Shown here: piece by piece, positions 1 through 15,663 of the stretch
Position numbering within the stretch: position 1 is the first letter of the stretch
Layout: each line of letters starts with the position of its first letter
Assembly: GCA_921293015.1 (NCBI GenBank)
Contig: OV121088.1
Coordinates: forward strand, 39,122,836 to 39,186,835
Reading direction: 5' to 3'
DNA: 64,000 nucleotides
DNA from: Phorcus lineatus
Taxonomy: Eukaryota; Mollusca; Gastropoda; Trochida; Trochidae
Made by a program: the position numbers and the translations under genes
Notes under the pieces: generated by a model
Database searches by the model: none
The model's input: the letters and a program-made list of their open reading frames with translations, nothing else
Told to the model about the DNA's origin: nothing

Positions 1-3153
<3,153 letters not shown>

Positions 3154-6100
3154 AATTCAATGGTGAAATATCACATGTTATATTTCTGTAAAGTATCAAA
3201 GTATCAATATTCAGCACCTGCATCTATCTTCATGAAACAATAAAACTTTATGACACAAGGCTAGACAGTTTCCGTTGAACAGCGGTGCTTTGAGCTAATT
3301 GATCTCGCTATGGTACAGTGACCAGCGTCTGTGGTCAGCGTTGAGCCGTGAAGCTGTCTCGGCGTTAATGAGTCAATAAAGATACTTTGTCTAAAAAACC
3401 GACATAGCGTTCGTTTAATTAACATCGTGATTAAAACTTTGAAAAACTCGTGTTGTGTATTTCTGTAAAAAGATAATGTTACGCGCGACAAAATTTACCA
3501 ATATAAGAATACCATACAGAGAGCTATATCCTGTATCAAGGTATCATCTCAAACATAAAAAATTTATATATATACAAAACAATAAAACTTGAGTCATCCC
3601 TGTAAGGGATGAAAGAGACTAAACACAAAGACATGTAGAAAAAGAGATACAACATTGTATGATTAAGAATATATGTACATAGAGATATATTTAAAAAATC
3701 AATGTTAGTAACTTTACTTGATACGAATGAAAATTAATATAAATGATATGTTAGATTATCAGTAAAATTGGAATAATCGTCACATTCAACGTACGTAAAA
3801 CTTTTTCAATAAACTCGACCTCTCGCGGTCATGTACAGGGTTTTCATTAGTCATTTTCACAGAATATTTCAAATTATGCCATCACATTGTTCAATCTCAA
3901 CTCTAATCGGGGCAACTCCTTATTTATGACATTTTTAAGATAGGCATTCAACTAGCCCGGTGAAAACCAATGAAGCATGACCTTGCCTGCGACTACTTGT
4001 ACCTTGTGACCTAATATATATAGTTGTCTTGTGAGGTAGAACTTTATACCAAGGTAATTTGGGGTTTACTGCCTAAACAGCAGTTGTAAAAAATATTCTA
4101 GCAACGCCTTATTACAGTATATTTCTGTTTTCAAAACGACTGTAAATTGAACATGATTATTGGTAAACCAATACCTGTACAATATGGTGTAGTAATAAGT
4201 GGTATAGTATGTTGACGTTCTCTGAATATCGATAATTTTGTTCCTTATAACTTTAATCGGAATTGATACAAGGAAGCATTTGTATCTTTGATGTAATTTA
4301 CAGCTTGTTGTCTGAGCTACTTGACTCAATAACTATGCGTTACTATTCGGGACATTAGGTCGAACCGATTTTGGAAATTAAAAAAAGGTATTTCTCTCGT
4401 TCAAAGATTTATCTTTGGCGACATTTGGCGACATTTGTTATTTTGAGATTATTACATATTTATATCTAAACCTACTGCTACTCAATACGCCTTTTATCAC
4501 TGGTCGCACTCTTGTATATTTTGCATTGTTGACTTAGAGATAAAATAGAATTATTTAGCGGGTATTTACTACACTAACGAAAAACAACCCATGACACTGC
4601 GAAATTTATTGGAGTGAAGATCTTCAAGAAAATCACTAATTTTGGTTTTGTGTGATTTTAATGTTTATAGTTTAATAACACATTTTGCGCTTAGCGGAAG
4701 GATGTTGGGCCCGTGATGTCTAACAAATTAATGTCACGACCTTTAGTTCTCTTATATCGTGATCACTGCTATTTATGAAAATATGTTATGTAAAGTTAAG
4801 CTCAGTCCAAATCTTATAATTTTAAAAACAATTACCTAATCAATTGCACCAGAGTGTAAATAAATAGATCGTACCAAATAAATCTACAGAAATTGTTTTG
4901 GCACTGAACTGATCAGAGAGAAAGACAATGCAAGCCGTTATTCAACAACGTTGTCTGGGGATGCATCTTAATGAAACAAATATAAATATATCATTTCTTG
5001 TTAATTTTATTTTAAAGAGAATGTTCAGTGAATATTGACAGCAGGTTCACATCGTGTCAGACAACAATATGGTGGATGTCAGCTTATTTCTTTTTATTTA
5101 ATCAAGTAATCTTTCTCTCATTATCAAAGGTACGCCAGTACTTACATAACCTCGATTATGGTGTGCCAAGCCTTTTTATGACTACTCGCCTACTAACCTA
5201 TCCCGCGTCCATCTCTTGCTAATTAAAGTGTGTATTCAACAGCTTGTGCGGCACTCATTGTTTATTGAGGATCTAAGTGAAGAGAAAAAAACTGAAATCC
5301 GAGAACTCTCATGCGCTATCCTTACGCACAGAAAGTCAACTGTTTGTAAACTATCCCTTTCTGTACAAAACGACTTCACATCGTTAAGATATAAGGCATG
5401 GTTAAAAAAAGAATAGAATCACAGATATATTAAGAGTTGATAATATGAAATTACCAGCATCGGTTACCTGCATTGCCCACTCTGAACAGTTAACATTGTT
5501 AATATAGTGAATTAAATGTTCGTTTTGGTAATTATCTTATCTTTGTGTATACATTTGAATTACGATGTGTCAAAATGACGGTTAATTGCGCTTAGTCTAA
5601 GGTTATGCATTCTTAAGGAGCTGTGGTTGTTAAAACTAATATGTCATATTTCTGAGGTGGTATGAAATAAGACGTTGTTGACAGTCATGTTTACTTAGGA
5701 CTTCTTTTGTCGGAACAATAATGCGGTAATCAGACATCATTGTCATGCAAAATATAAATAGTGTAAGCGGTAAAATTGTTAGGTGGAGTCATCCTTAAGC
5801 AATACGGTGTCAACGAATTTGAATTTTAGAGTTTGTAATTTGTAAGTTTTCAGATCTTAACCTCTATCATGTTAAGGATAATAACGTAGTATCATTTTCT
5901 TCTTGTTGTCTCAAAGGTTCTGAGGGTGTTTTTAATGAGTTTGTCAGAAGGTTGAAACGTGATATATTACTAAATACATGCAAACAATTATTTGAGTTGT
6001 TTTTCATAACATGATAAATACGAGACATTTTCAGTTAATTGTAAATATTACGAGTTTGAAATAAGACTGACATATTGTGATAATAACAATTTTTTAGTAA

Positions 6101-9100
6101 AAAATAATCTGACGGAGATGTTAAGTCCCTACCATATGTTAACTAGTATTAGGTATCGAGCGACCAATGTGCATAATGCTTTTCCATCTCAAAAAATAAT
6201 TGAGAATGGCTACCGACTTTAACGTTAGAACCATTATTATCAATGAAATGGCAATCTATACATATAACGCGCATGCAATAGGAAAACGTGTCACGTTACT
6301 AATTTGATACTATCATAATTTACATTTAAATAACTCACGATTTCCAGATACAGTAACGCTATGCTATTTTCAAAACCAAAACTTGAATTGAAATGAAGGA
6401 GTTCACCAAAACGCCTATCGCCTCGTGTTTCGATACATCTATATATGTTAAATATGAGATAAGTAAAATATGCAACACATAATTGGTTCATTCCTTTTGA
6501 TATTCATATTCAAAATCATTTGATCCGGCATGAACATGAAGAAATACGTGTGTACATTGAGACATTATATATCACCTCAGATAAGAGAATTTTCAACTGT
6601 ACACCTGTCATTTTGATTAAGGAAAGTTTGTTGATCAGAATATTAAAGTTAAAAGTAAAATTAGAGTTAAAATTGTTTTTACAATATTTGTGCAGGTTAA
6701 TACAGCGTGTCTGTGAAATATCAGAGGTATCGCATCATCCTAACTTTTACGTATGGATTCATAAGCTCTTTTACAACCATGATAGACTAGTATAAATATA
6801 TGACCATTTACACATCAACTATTAGTTTGTGATGTAGTTTCTTTGCAAGATATTCGGCAGGTATTTGGCAAATTACAGTTATATGTCATTAGAGAGTCTG
6901 GTTTACGTTAACGATATGCTTCTCACACGACAATTAACATTACATAACTAAGTAATGCAATCCCCTACTCCCGCTGCCTTACTAGAGCTAGCCGCTCCCC
7001 CGCCCTTCCGCTCAGTTCTTGCTCTCGTCATTCCTGAATTCGCTTGTTAATTTGTTTTTTAAAGTACAAAGGATATCAATAGATGAGTGTTAAATTGTAT
7101 TAGAAGAGGCACAGTATAATATGTGTGCGGAGATGCACTGACTTTAGGGTAGACTTGTTTTGTAAAAAGAACACCGCATGAGCGTTTTAATCAATTGACA
7201 ATAGGATCATATTGTTTATAGAGGGGGATATTGTCCTTGATTTTGGAAGGATTGTAAATTATTTTTATTTGTAAGAAAAATTTGACGTTTGTTTAAGTAT
7301 TTTTTGATATTAATATATCTTAGCGAAACTGATGTTTTAAGTTGCCCTTTTTGTTAACCAATCCAAAAAGAGATTTATTTCATATATTTCAATAACATAT
7401 TGTTTTAGTAATACTAACATAAATATTCTATTTGGTGACATCTCTCTATGTCCTTGTTTCTTTTTCTTCTCATTCATTTACCAACATTTCTACCAACAAA
7501 ACACTGAAATACGACTTGCGAAACATAACTACTTTTATCCTTAAGGACCACCATATTTTGTTGATAACACCTTCTTTATTGTGACTTTTTATTCAGAAAA
7601 TATTGCCTTCCTTATGCATATCACTTCTAAATGTCTATCAAACTTTCCAATATTCGTTCATTTTTTGAGTGTACATGGTACATACGTGTCCCTTTAAAAA
7701 AGTCCGTTGTTGTTATGTATCTCGGTAAAATAGAGAAATAAAATTTAGATGTGTATTTACAGAACTAAATGGTGAATTTAAAAACAGTTAGAGGGAATAA
7801 AAAAGTAAAATTTTCAAAGTTATAAATACATTTAATGATACATAATTAAACTTGGAAAGAATAAGTAAACTAAAATTAAGTAGATATATAAGGAATCAAC
7901 ACAGCCGAGTTTGCAGATGTCGAAGACAAAGGGGGTGGGGGCGGGTGTATGTGAGTCACCCAACAGAGCCCACGGGTTGAGAGGTAAGGGAAGATGATAC
8001 GATAACCCTTGAAAGCTTTCCTTTCCGAATACATTTACGACACCTTCATGCAATTGCCTCATCGGGGCTAATTAATCACGTGACCTTAGCTCCGCCTACT
8101 CGGTAAATGCACTGAACCGTGCGCGTGGCTTTTTGCGATAGACTCGCAAAATCCCCGCAACCGACACGCGATATTGGCGTGACTTGACCGCGATACGACC
8201 GGATTTCGTTCGCGATAATTTTGCGATAATTCTGCATCCAGACTGCAAGACAAGGGAAGAGACTTATGACCGCCACTGTAAGGCGATAGGCTCTGGACAA
8301 CATGAGTACTCAAAGGTTAAAAATCTACAAATATTTTGAGAGAAAAGTGCCGATGAATGCAAAAGGCGAAGGTTCACATCACAGGGATTTAATTATCAAA
8401 TTTCAATACCTGAACTATCATAGTGTCTGAGTTTAATATAAATGAATATAAAATAACTCATCTTTATACGGTCTGTAACACAAGAAAGAAGTTCAAACTC
8501 TAAAAAATTGTGAATGTATATGGCATAAATATACTAAAGGCACATCTAGGGATAATAGAAATACATATGTTAAATTTGTTACATAATATTTAAACAATTA
8601 GTGATCGAGAGGAACAGAAAACATGAAGTATGGAAGCTAGGTCATGAATACAGCAAACATTCCAAATTTTTAAAAATTCAACATTTGAATTTATCTATTC
8701 AAATATGCATTTATGTGTTTTCTAGAGAATAGCTATATTTAGAAACTTGCACAAATGAAGCTATTATGTAAAGTTTTAATGCTTCATAAAGTTTTATCAT
8801 TGAGAAAGGTAAATATAACCATTCAAATATTAATAATTTGACTTGCTGTTTTAACTGCATGAGTCTATATAATGGCAAAAATGCATTTATGTTGTATAAA
8901 ATTAACAAACAGTAGTAAACACCCTTTATATATAACTACTTGTATAAACTGTCAGTCCAGCAGATTTAATTTTTCAAGGCATAGAACCCGCGGTTATATT
9001 TTCTTAAGCATGAGTTTTTAAGAATATAAACCACTCATGCTCATATTTTGGATCTTTTTTTATTTTTAAAGCCTTTATGATAATGTTTCAGCCACTCTTT

Positions 9101-9689
9101 CAAGTCCTGAAGAAACAAATGGTTTCACTGTCTATTTTAAAATGACCTTCTCCAACCTTTCGTATTTTTTTCATGACGCCCCCCTGATGGCTGTATATTT
9201 GTTTACTCTCCCCTGAAAATGATTTATTTCAACTATTAACACTTGTAATCATTATATGACTGTTTTACTCAATAGAAAGTAATCATATAGTGTGACCTGG
9301 AATGTCAAAGGTCAAGGTTATGAGATTATGCTATTTCAAACTTGGAAATTAAGAAATAGCTTTTGAGATCTGTAACTACTGGGAATTATTTGAGCATGTT
9401 CACATTCAAGGCCAAAGTTCAAAGTAACAATTTCTGAAATCGCTAAAAGAAATTCAAAGTCTAAAATCAGCGCAAGGATGTCATGACACCCAAATACTAA
9501 TAGTTGCAATTGCGATTTCTTGACTTTAAATAATGCTCAATTGCTTGTTGTGGTATATTTAGAAATAAATGACCCTGCTATTGTGGCTGTGAAGAAGGCA
9601 GGACAGGGGAAGGCGGAACCCTCAGTTTCGGGGCTGCTCTGCTTTTGCGATGTCCCGCAAACGCTCATCTATTTAACGTTATTCAATAT
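3154..9689. other. gene-free AT-rich stretch
   Basis: Only short frames without recognisable domains occur. Notable content is a CpG-rich patch at 8080-8310 and, at 9290-9430, a diverged copy of the GGTCA-type spacer repeat (TCAAAGGTCAAGG) that is abundant around the BTB genes. No tRNA or other RNA gene was recognised. Confidence 0.5.
8080..8310. other. CpG-rich patch in AT-rich DNA
   Basis: Many CGCGAT, TGCGAT and CGATA words occur here, including a short tandem GCGATAATTTTGCGATAATT near 8210-8232. There is no plausible protein. It could be a decayed transposon end or an unmethylated CpG island; 10020-10210 and 1340-1470 have a similar composition. Confidence 0.35.
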
Positions 9690-9870
9690 TCACCATGGAA
9701 TTTAAACCCCCAAAACACATCAACACCATAAAGGTAATAATTACACAAAAATATAACTTTCAAAGTCAAAAACAACTTTTGACGAATGCGTCTGAAACGA
9801 TTTCGGACGGATGGGCACACACAGACCACTACATATCCCCGAATACGTAGTAGAGCGGGTATGATAAACA
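9690..9870. repeat. probable dispersed repeat fragment
   Basis: The stretch has ATTTAAACCCCCAAAAC near its start and a CGGACGGATGGGCACACACAGACC block followed by TACGTAGTAG, which has the look of a transposon tail. It is not repeated in full elsewhere in the window, so the assignment rests on general appearance. Confidence 0.3.
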
Positions 9871-10798
9871 TATCATTTCAAACTTCATCATTAAAAAATA
9901 TCTTTCAATATTTGGAACTATACCACCAAATCATGTTTTAACCAATGCTTTTATACTAACAACTACGTCATAAATAAAAATCACAGCATTAAGTGGGTTA
10001 AGAAAATTGTCCTAGAGCCTATTCAGTCTTCGGTCACACGGCAAGGCAACGAGATCAAGTCGCCCTGCACGCATGCAATGTGCAACAAAGGCGTGCGTCT
10101 ATCAGCATGCAGCACGTGTTTCACGCCGTAACTCAATCTCGTCTACTGGCAGCGTCTGGCGCGAATTGCAACATCTGCGATTAGCATGAATGGCGGGAAG
10201 GTCGGATTGTGGAAAGGTTAACATGTTATTTTCTATCCTCACCGCCATTAGACTGACAATAGGTTGAAACGTTCAGGCGGGGTTTTAATATGCCTTTCAT
10301 TTACATAATTAATGTAATAGGACGAGTTTCGCGGCTTCCGTTTTCCTTAATGGACTTTGCGTTGTGTGATTTTTTAGTAAGATGTTAATTGGGAAAACCC
10401 GCCAAACTCGCACTATTACCCCCGGGTTCTTTTCCTTAACATGAAGTGTGGTGAAAGACAACTAGAACAAGAATGGAAACATCTTTAGATTTATTCCAAC
10501 AAAATAAGAAAATATTGTCTCAAAACATATGGTAAACAAAATATAATTTAATAACAGTTTATTTCACTCTCGTGACACAAATTAGACAACCTCCTCTGAC
10601 AATCCTTAGCACTTCTTAATAACTCATACTTTATTTAGAATACTCAACTATTTCACTTATTCCCCTCAGGTACGTGCTGCGACTGATGACATCACAACAG
10701 TTATACAAGCTGAATATGGAAAATATATCTACATACGGGAAAACAGTCACAAGTGTTCTCAAAACCTGTAGCTAAATATTTCCACAATAATTTCCAAA

Positions 10799-11018
10799 AC
10801 TAAAGACAGGAAAATATAGCCACATTCAACTCAATACAGCAGCTAAATACAGGGAAATATAGCCACAACAAACTCAAATACAGCGGCTAAATACGGGAAA
10901 ATATAGCCACAATCAACTCAAATACAGCGGGTAAATACAGGGAAATATAGCCACAACAAACTCAAATACAGCGGCTAAATACGGGAAAATATAGCCACAA
11001 CAAACTCAAATACAAAAG
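10799..11018. repeat. 44-bp tandem repeat, about five units
   Basis: The word (C/G)TAAATAC recurs at 10843, 10887, 10931 and 10975, exactly 44 bases apart. Each is followed by GGGAAAATATAGCCACAA and ACTCAAATACAGCGG. Alternating variants (ACAGGGAAATA and ACGGGAAAATA) suggest an 88-bp higher-order unit. Diverged units extend upstream to about 10700. Confidence 0.9.
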
Positions 11019-11650
11019 CTGAACACCAATATTCAACTACATGAACTGGTCAAAATACATATTTAACTTCTAAGTAAATAGAACTTAGCGGCAAGCAATA
11101 TTTAACTACAGCCACTAAATCATTTTAGGAATGATATTCTCAGAAGCAAGCTTTATTCGCCCGAAACTACTACAAATCTTAGTTCTGAAACATTTAAAAT
11201 GTTTATCGTGAAAAACTAACGAATTTGCAATTAATTCCAGACAAACTTCACTTATTACCTAAATCTATCAAGTTACGTGACCTACATTATTCTGTCCTAC
11301 TTTCTCCTAACACTAATATTTCCCTAACAATCTACAAGATGCGTGTACCCACCATGCCGGCACAGAGTGAATCTACCCAACCCGATTAATGAACCTACCT
11401 ACCACATATTTATACTTTATTGTCTTAATTTAACATTAGCTTTAGGGGGGATGGGGTGTCGCTCTTAGTCAGAACGGACCGCTCCTTATCGAAACGTGTT
11501 TGGCAAGATCATCTCACCTGTTGACCAGACTCTGGCCATGCGGACACTGACTGAGAATTGTTACAGCGCTTATATACCCAAGTGCTAGAAAATACCCGGA
11601 TTATCTTTCCAATCACAGCGCTCCTAGTAAACGACTCCAATCGGCGAATA

Positions 11651-11742
11651 AAAAATGTGGCGTACGCTCCCCATACCACATCGGATACTCAAAACGACTA
11701 AAAATGTGGCGTACGCTACCCATACCACATACTCAAAACGAC
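11651..11742. repeat. tandem duplication of about 48 bp
   Basis: Two adjacent copies of AAAAATGTGGCGTACGCT...ACCACAT...ACTCAAAACGAC occur at 11651-11698 and 11700-11742. Each copy contains ATGTGG facing CCACAT and could form a small hairpin. The second copy lacks a short TCGG-containing insert. Confidence 0.8.
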
Positions 11743-12339
11743 CTAGGATAAATCCGAATATTCAGTTGAACGATGTAATATAAGTCACAAATTAGCGTAA
11801 GTACACTGCCCATGTTCGAGTATTGCCACACCCGCTCTAGCACTAATTCCTTTATTCAAACTACGTATCCTTTAGGACACAGTCAAATGATTACGATATT
11901 AATAATAATATGTTAGGCTGATCAACACATTACAAACTGCTGATGTAAACATTACGATAAAATACGATTTTATCACATTAACATGCAGTCGGTTTTATCT
12001 CCTACTAAGGGTGAAAATATGAACTATATTCCTCGAATCAACCCTTCACAACTCGCATTGGATTGTAAGATGTTAAAATCATTGGTAATAAATTCATCCC
12101 ACACAATACCATTGTTGACAACTTCTTATGCTTAGAGGGCAACGTTTCGATATAGATTCTTTTATCGTTATCAAGCACGTCGCCCTCAAATAATATTTGT
12201 GTGTTCCATTTTTACTTTTTACTTGTAAAACGACACTCGAAGAAATATAATCATTCCACTTAATTTCCGTGGAGCTAGCGGTTACGGTCTACAAGTCTGT
12301 ACTGGACATGGACAATATGAAAAGTAAATGCCGAATCAA

Positions 12340-12600
12340 GTTGATGGAGTAGGTGGGTGCTTTCGGGTTCGGATTAACAAGGTCCGGGTTCAAATCCAGC
12401 CAGGTGCTCCGCAAATATGTCTGCAGTAGAGAACTGTTCTACATGCAGTAAGATTTGGGTGCAATGCCACACTGAAAATCACCCATTGTTCGCTAGTTAC
12501 AACCGATGCTCGCAGGTTTCACAGGTTGCATAACCACAAAAGCGTTTCGGGCAGTCGAAGTATAAGTGAAATACTTTTGAAAGCGGCATTCAAATAACCT
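12340..12600 (+). mobile_element. SINE-like element, tRNA-related head
   Basis: A tRNA-gene B-box match (GGTTCAAATCC, 12387-12397) is followed by a body that matches 14401-14665: a CAGTAGAGAA..TGTTCTACA block, TTCGCTAGTT, CGATGCTCGCA, and an end GTGAAATACT.TTGA.AGCGGC. A Pol III promoter box followed by a conserved body and tail fits a tRNA-derived SINE. The GTGAAATACT..GCGGCGTT tail is of a kind I associate with mollusc SINEs, but the family name is uncertain. Confidence 0.6.
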
Positions 12601-12609
12601 TACAGAAAC

Positions 12610-12735
12610 AAGTTGAAAACCACAAAAGGCACAACATCACATGATGACAGTTCCTAGTTTTATTGAGCTAAGTCGTATTGTTTGGGGTTATCGCCCCCGG
12701 TCATCGGAAAAGAAAAGCTAGGAACGCACACACAG
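12610..12735. repeat. diverged copy of the 966-1252 repeat family
   Basis: AAGTTGAAAACCACAAAAGG and a following CACATGATGACAGTTCCTAG align with TTGAAAACCCCAAAAGACAC and TGATGATTCTTCC near 1147-1190. No coding potential. Confidence 0.45.
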
Positions 12736-13889
12736 ACGTCATATCTATATCCATTTTTTATTCCCGCCATCTCCGTTAATGCCCATCCCATATTCAATGT
12801 GTAAGTATTATATGATTCATGAGATGGATGGTAGTGAATATGTTTATCTGGAAAATAGGATAGTCATTAATATGCTTTTAGTTTTATTGAGCACACTCTA
12901 AGGGTATGTTGTTTACTGAATAGATAGACAAGGACATCGGTCGCTTCATTTCTTGGTGAAAACAAATATCAAGCCATGGTCCACTTGAACTAAGCGATTG
13001 TTATGACTGGGACTTCAACCCGTAGATACCAAGTTCCCATGATAGGAACTATTGCCGTTTATTAAAAAAGGCCCAAGGTAGATGCGATTTGAGAAACAGG
13101 TTATTTAGTCTTTTGTCATGTTCATTAAGCGAAATAGGTTCTGAAATGCATCTTAAGTATGAGTAATACGAATACTGTTATGATAACATAAATAAATATA
13201 AATCCTTTCAACTTTTTTGTTTAATGCGAATATATTGCGTACTGTTTTTTATGAATTCCTTGGTTCAATTATTCAGAGAATGTAGTCATTGCCACATCTT
13301 TCAATGATACCCCGAGTAAGAAAAAAGTCATCCTCTACCATCTGTTGACAAATCAGAGTTATCGTCTGGCAAGGAGAGCGCCATTTTGACTGCTCCGCTG
13401 GGTTACTTCCGGTGAGAACATGTATATCGGTTCCTTTTTCGCGACCTAATTTCCGTTTTGTGATAAATGCTTGCTTCATTGATCTGAGAACACCTCCGGT
13501 TGCCATAACTATCCAGGGATGAAATGACGACAATGCCTTAGTTTTGACAACGGTTTAACCGAATGGCAAACTTCTAGTCTTTCCAAATTTCCGACTCAAA
13601 TAAAATCGACTCTCCCTTTTTTAACCTTCCTCTTTCCCTACGATTTCTGTCCAATTCAAATATGTTTTCATCATATTCTTAAAAAAGCCTGTCACTCTTT
13701 ATCTCATGATTTAGTTGGAAACTTTATCTGAAATATCTTTTGAAATGTCTAACAACAAATGTTCTCTGTCGAATTCTTAAACAGGGTATCAAGATAAATG
13801 TATTTCAGTACTTGAAAAGAAGAAACTTTACATTCACTCAGGTGGAAAACATAAACTCCTTCCCAATTCTTCCATTTAACATTAAAAAA
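12736..13889. other. gene-free stretch
   Basis: Only short frames occur; one of 86 codons on the minus strand (13273-13533) has no recognisable domain. No RNA gene or repeat was identified. Confidence 0.4.
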
Positions 13890-14025
13890 CATCCTGCTAC
13901 ATCAGCGTATTTGTCTCCGCCTAGCTCCATCATATGATAGCGTACATGTATTTGCTTCCGCCTAGCTCCATCATATGATATACGATGGAGCTAGGCGGAG
14001 ACAAATACGCTGATGTAGCAGGATG
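13890..14025. mobile_element. foldback element with perfect 42-bp arms
   Basis: The left arm (13890-13931, beginning CATCCTGCTACATCAGCG) is an exact inverted copy of the right arm (13984-14025). The 52-base spacer holds a third partial copy of the arm core (TTCCGCCTAGCTCCATC). No target-site duplication is evident and nothing is encoded. Perfect arms imply a recent origin or gene-conversion repair. Confidence 0.85.
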
Positions 14026-14400
14026 ATTACAATATTGGAGATAGTTAACATTTGTAACATAATGCCAATTTATTTCAATAAATCTGAAGGACAATTGAAA
14101 CGGGAAGAAATGTTTTGACAAGGAATTATAACAAAATGATTGGAAAAACATCAACAGAATCCCTAATAGATGCACACAAAGTGTTAATCTAAATTGGTTT
14201 CAATATAAGATAATTCAGAATATTTTGACAACTAATATTTTGTTCTATAAGATTGGATATTGATTAATCATTGTGTTTATTTTGTAAACAGGTGCCCGAG
14301 AGCATTATTCCCTTATTGTGTTGTTGTCCGTATGTTAGAAAAATTTGAAAAGAGTTGGCAGAATGGCAAGGTCAGAGATAGGTAAAAACAATACCATACT

Positions 14401-14665
14401 AAATGGGTTTCGGGTCCTTCGAGGGGTTCGGCAACTTTGTCTACAGTAGAGAAATGGTCTACACGCAATAAAGTTTCGGTACAATACTACAGTTAATTCA
14501 TGGCAGTACGTACGTCCTATGGTTCGCTAGTTCCAGCCGATGCTCGCAAGTTTCACCGCAATGCACAGCCACATTGGTCTTGCGGGCTTTCTCCCTGCAA
14601 TAATACTAGCTGCCGTGAAAGTGAAATACTCTTGAGAGCGGCGTTTAACCCAAAATCACCTCACC
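14401..14665 (+). mobile_element. SINE-like element, second copy
   Basis: It shares the body of 12340-12600: TCTACAGTAGAGAAATGGTC, TTCGCTAGTTCCAGCCGATG, then GTGAAATACTCTTGAGAGCG and GGCGTTTAACC near the 3' end. The 5' part is diverged and no clean B box is seen. It carries an insert (ACATTGGTCTTGCGGGC...) absent from the first copy. Confidence 0.6.
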
Positions 14666-14773
14666 ACACCAAATGCTATCTCTCTCTTGGCGAACCAAAA
14701 TATCTATGAGTGTGAGCATGTGCTTAAGGGTAAGAAACCCAAATATTGGATGTATTAAAAATGAAATATATAG

Positions 14774-14920
14774 ACAATAACTAACAAGTGACGGGGAATG
14801 ACAGATTATCTTTCCCGAGTTATATTAATTTCGTAATTCTCGAGCCTTGGCGAGAGAATTACACAATTAATATAACGAGGGAAAGATAATCTGTCGTTCC
14901 CGTCACGAGTTGGTTATTGT
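14774..14920. mobile_element. foldback element with CTCG-rich loop
   Basis: The left arm begins ACAATAACTAACAAGTGACG and the right arm ends CGTCACGAGTTGGTTATTGT. The arms are near-perfect inverted copies through a GGGAAAGATAATCTGTC core. The centre, TTCTCGAGCCTTGGCGAGAG, is itself an inverted repeat. No coding capacity. Confidence 0.85.
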
Positions 14921-15663
14921 TTATATTACCCATAAGTTTTTTTAAAAGACTTTAACTCGAATATAATGGAAATAAACGTTTCTCTATAAAGGATTTGGAT
15001 GTCGAATCTCCAAATTCATGCGCATGTGCTGCGGCTTTATTTGACACTTTCCTACGCACGGCTAAATTGCCATTAGTGAAAAAGTTTCAAAATAAAAGCT
15101 AAATGAAAGTGTTGTTGAAAGTATATCCCTTCTTTTCATAATCGTAATTCAAATTGATAACTATCAACCGTTTTAGGTTAATTTGAAGAGGCCAGTGATG
15201 CCCTACAGTGATACTACGGGACGGCTCAATCTGAAATTCTTGTGACGTAACCGATGTTACTGTGACGTCATAGCCGTTCGTGTCTATGACGTCATTACAA
15301 TCGAACGAAACCAGGCGCTTCTTCGCGACTGTATAGCTTAAACGTGAGGACATGTAGTTTTCAGTAACCTAATTTAAAAATTGTGTTCAGTTTGACAGAC
15401 ACATTTCACTTTTTTGCTGCGGCACATCAGAGGAATTACGAATGGCAACTACGTGGACTTATTACACATTGTTAAAATGCAGAATATTTGTAAACAAATT
15501 ACCAGTCGGGAAAAGTATGAAAGATGAATGAAATAGTTCCGGCAAAACGTTTATTTTCATTGGTTCACATCAACCAATCAAATGCCAAGAAAGTGTGTAA
15601 CTCCCGTGTGACTTACAGGAAAAATAATACCCTGTGTCCAACTTCCCATATGGGTAATATAAA
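14920..15663. mobile_element. possible non-autonomous element, 15-bp TIRs
   Basis: TTTATATTACCCATA (14920-14934) is exactly inverted at 15649-15663. The interior is non-coding and holds TGACGTCA at 15263-15270 and 15287-15294, and a CCAAT box (AACCAATCAAATG near 15573). The left end abuts the preceding foldback element, so the two may be one larger element. No target-site duplication was identified. Confidence 0.4.

Larger units (their letters stand above)
9871..12339. other. gene-free stretch with tandem repeats
   Basis: It holds a CpG-rich patch at 10020-10210, the 44-bp tandem repeat at 10799-11018 and a two-copy repeat at 11651-11742. No reading frame of interest was found. Confidence 0.5.

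Noticed and set aside
10799-11018. Regularly spaced repeats that might be read as a CRISPR array
   Set aside because: The 44-bp units are contiguous without unique spacers, and the genome is eukaryotic.
13273-13533. 86-codon minus-strand frame
   Set aside because: No domain, no paralog in the window, and no splice or polyadenylation context.
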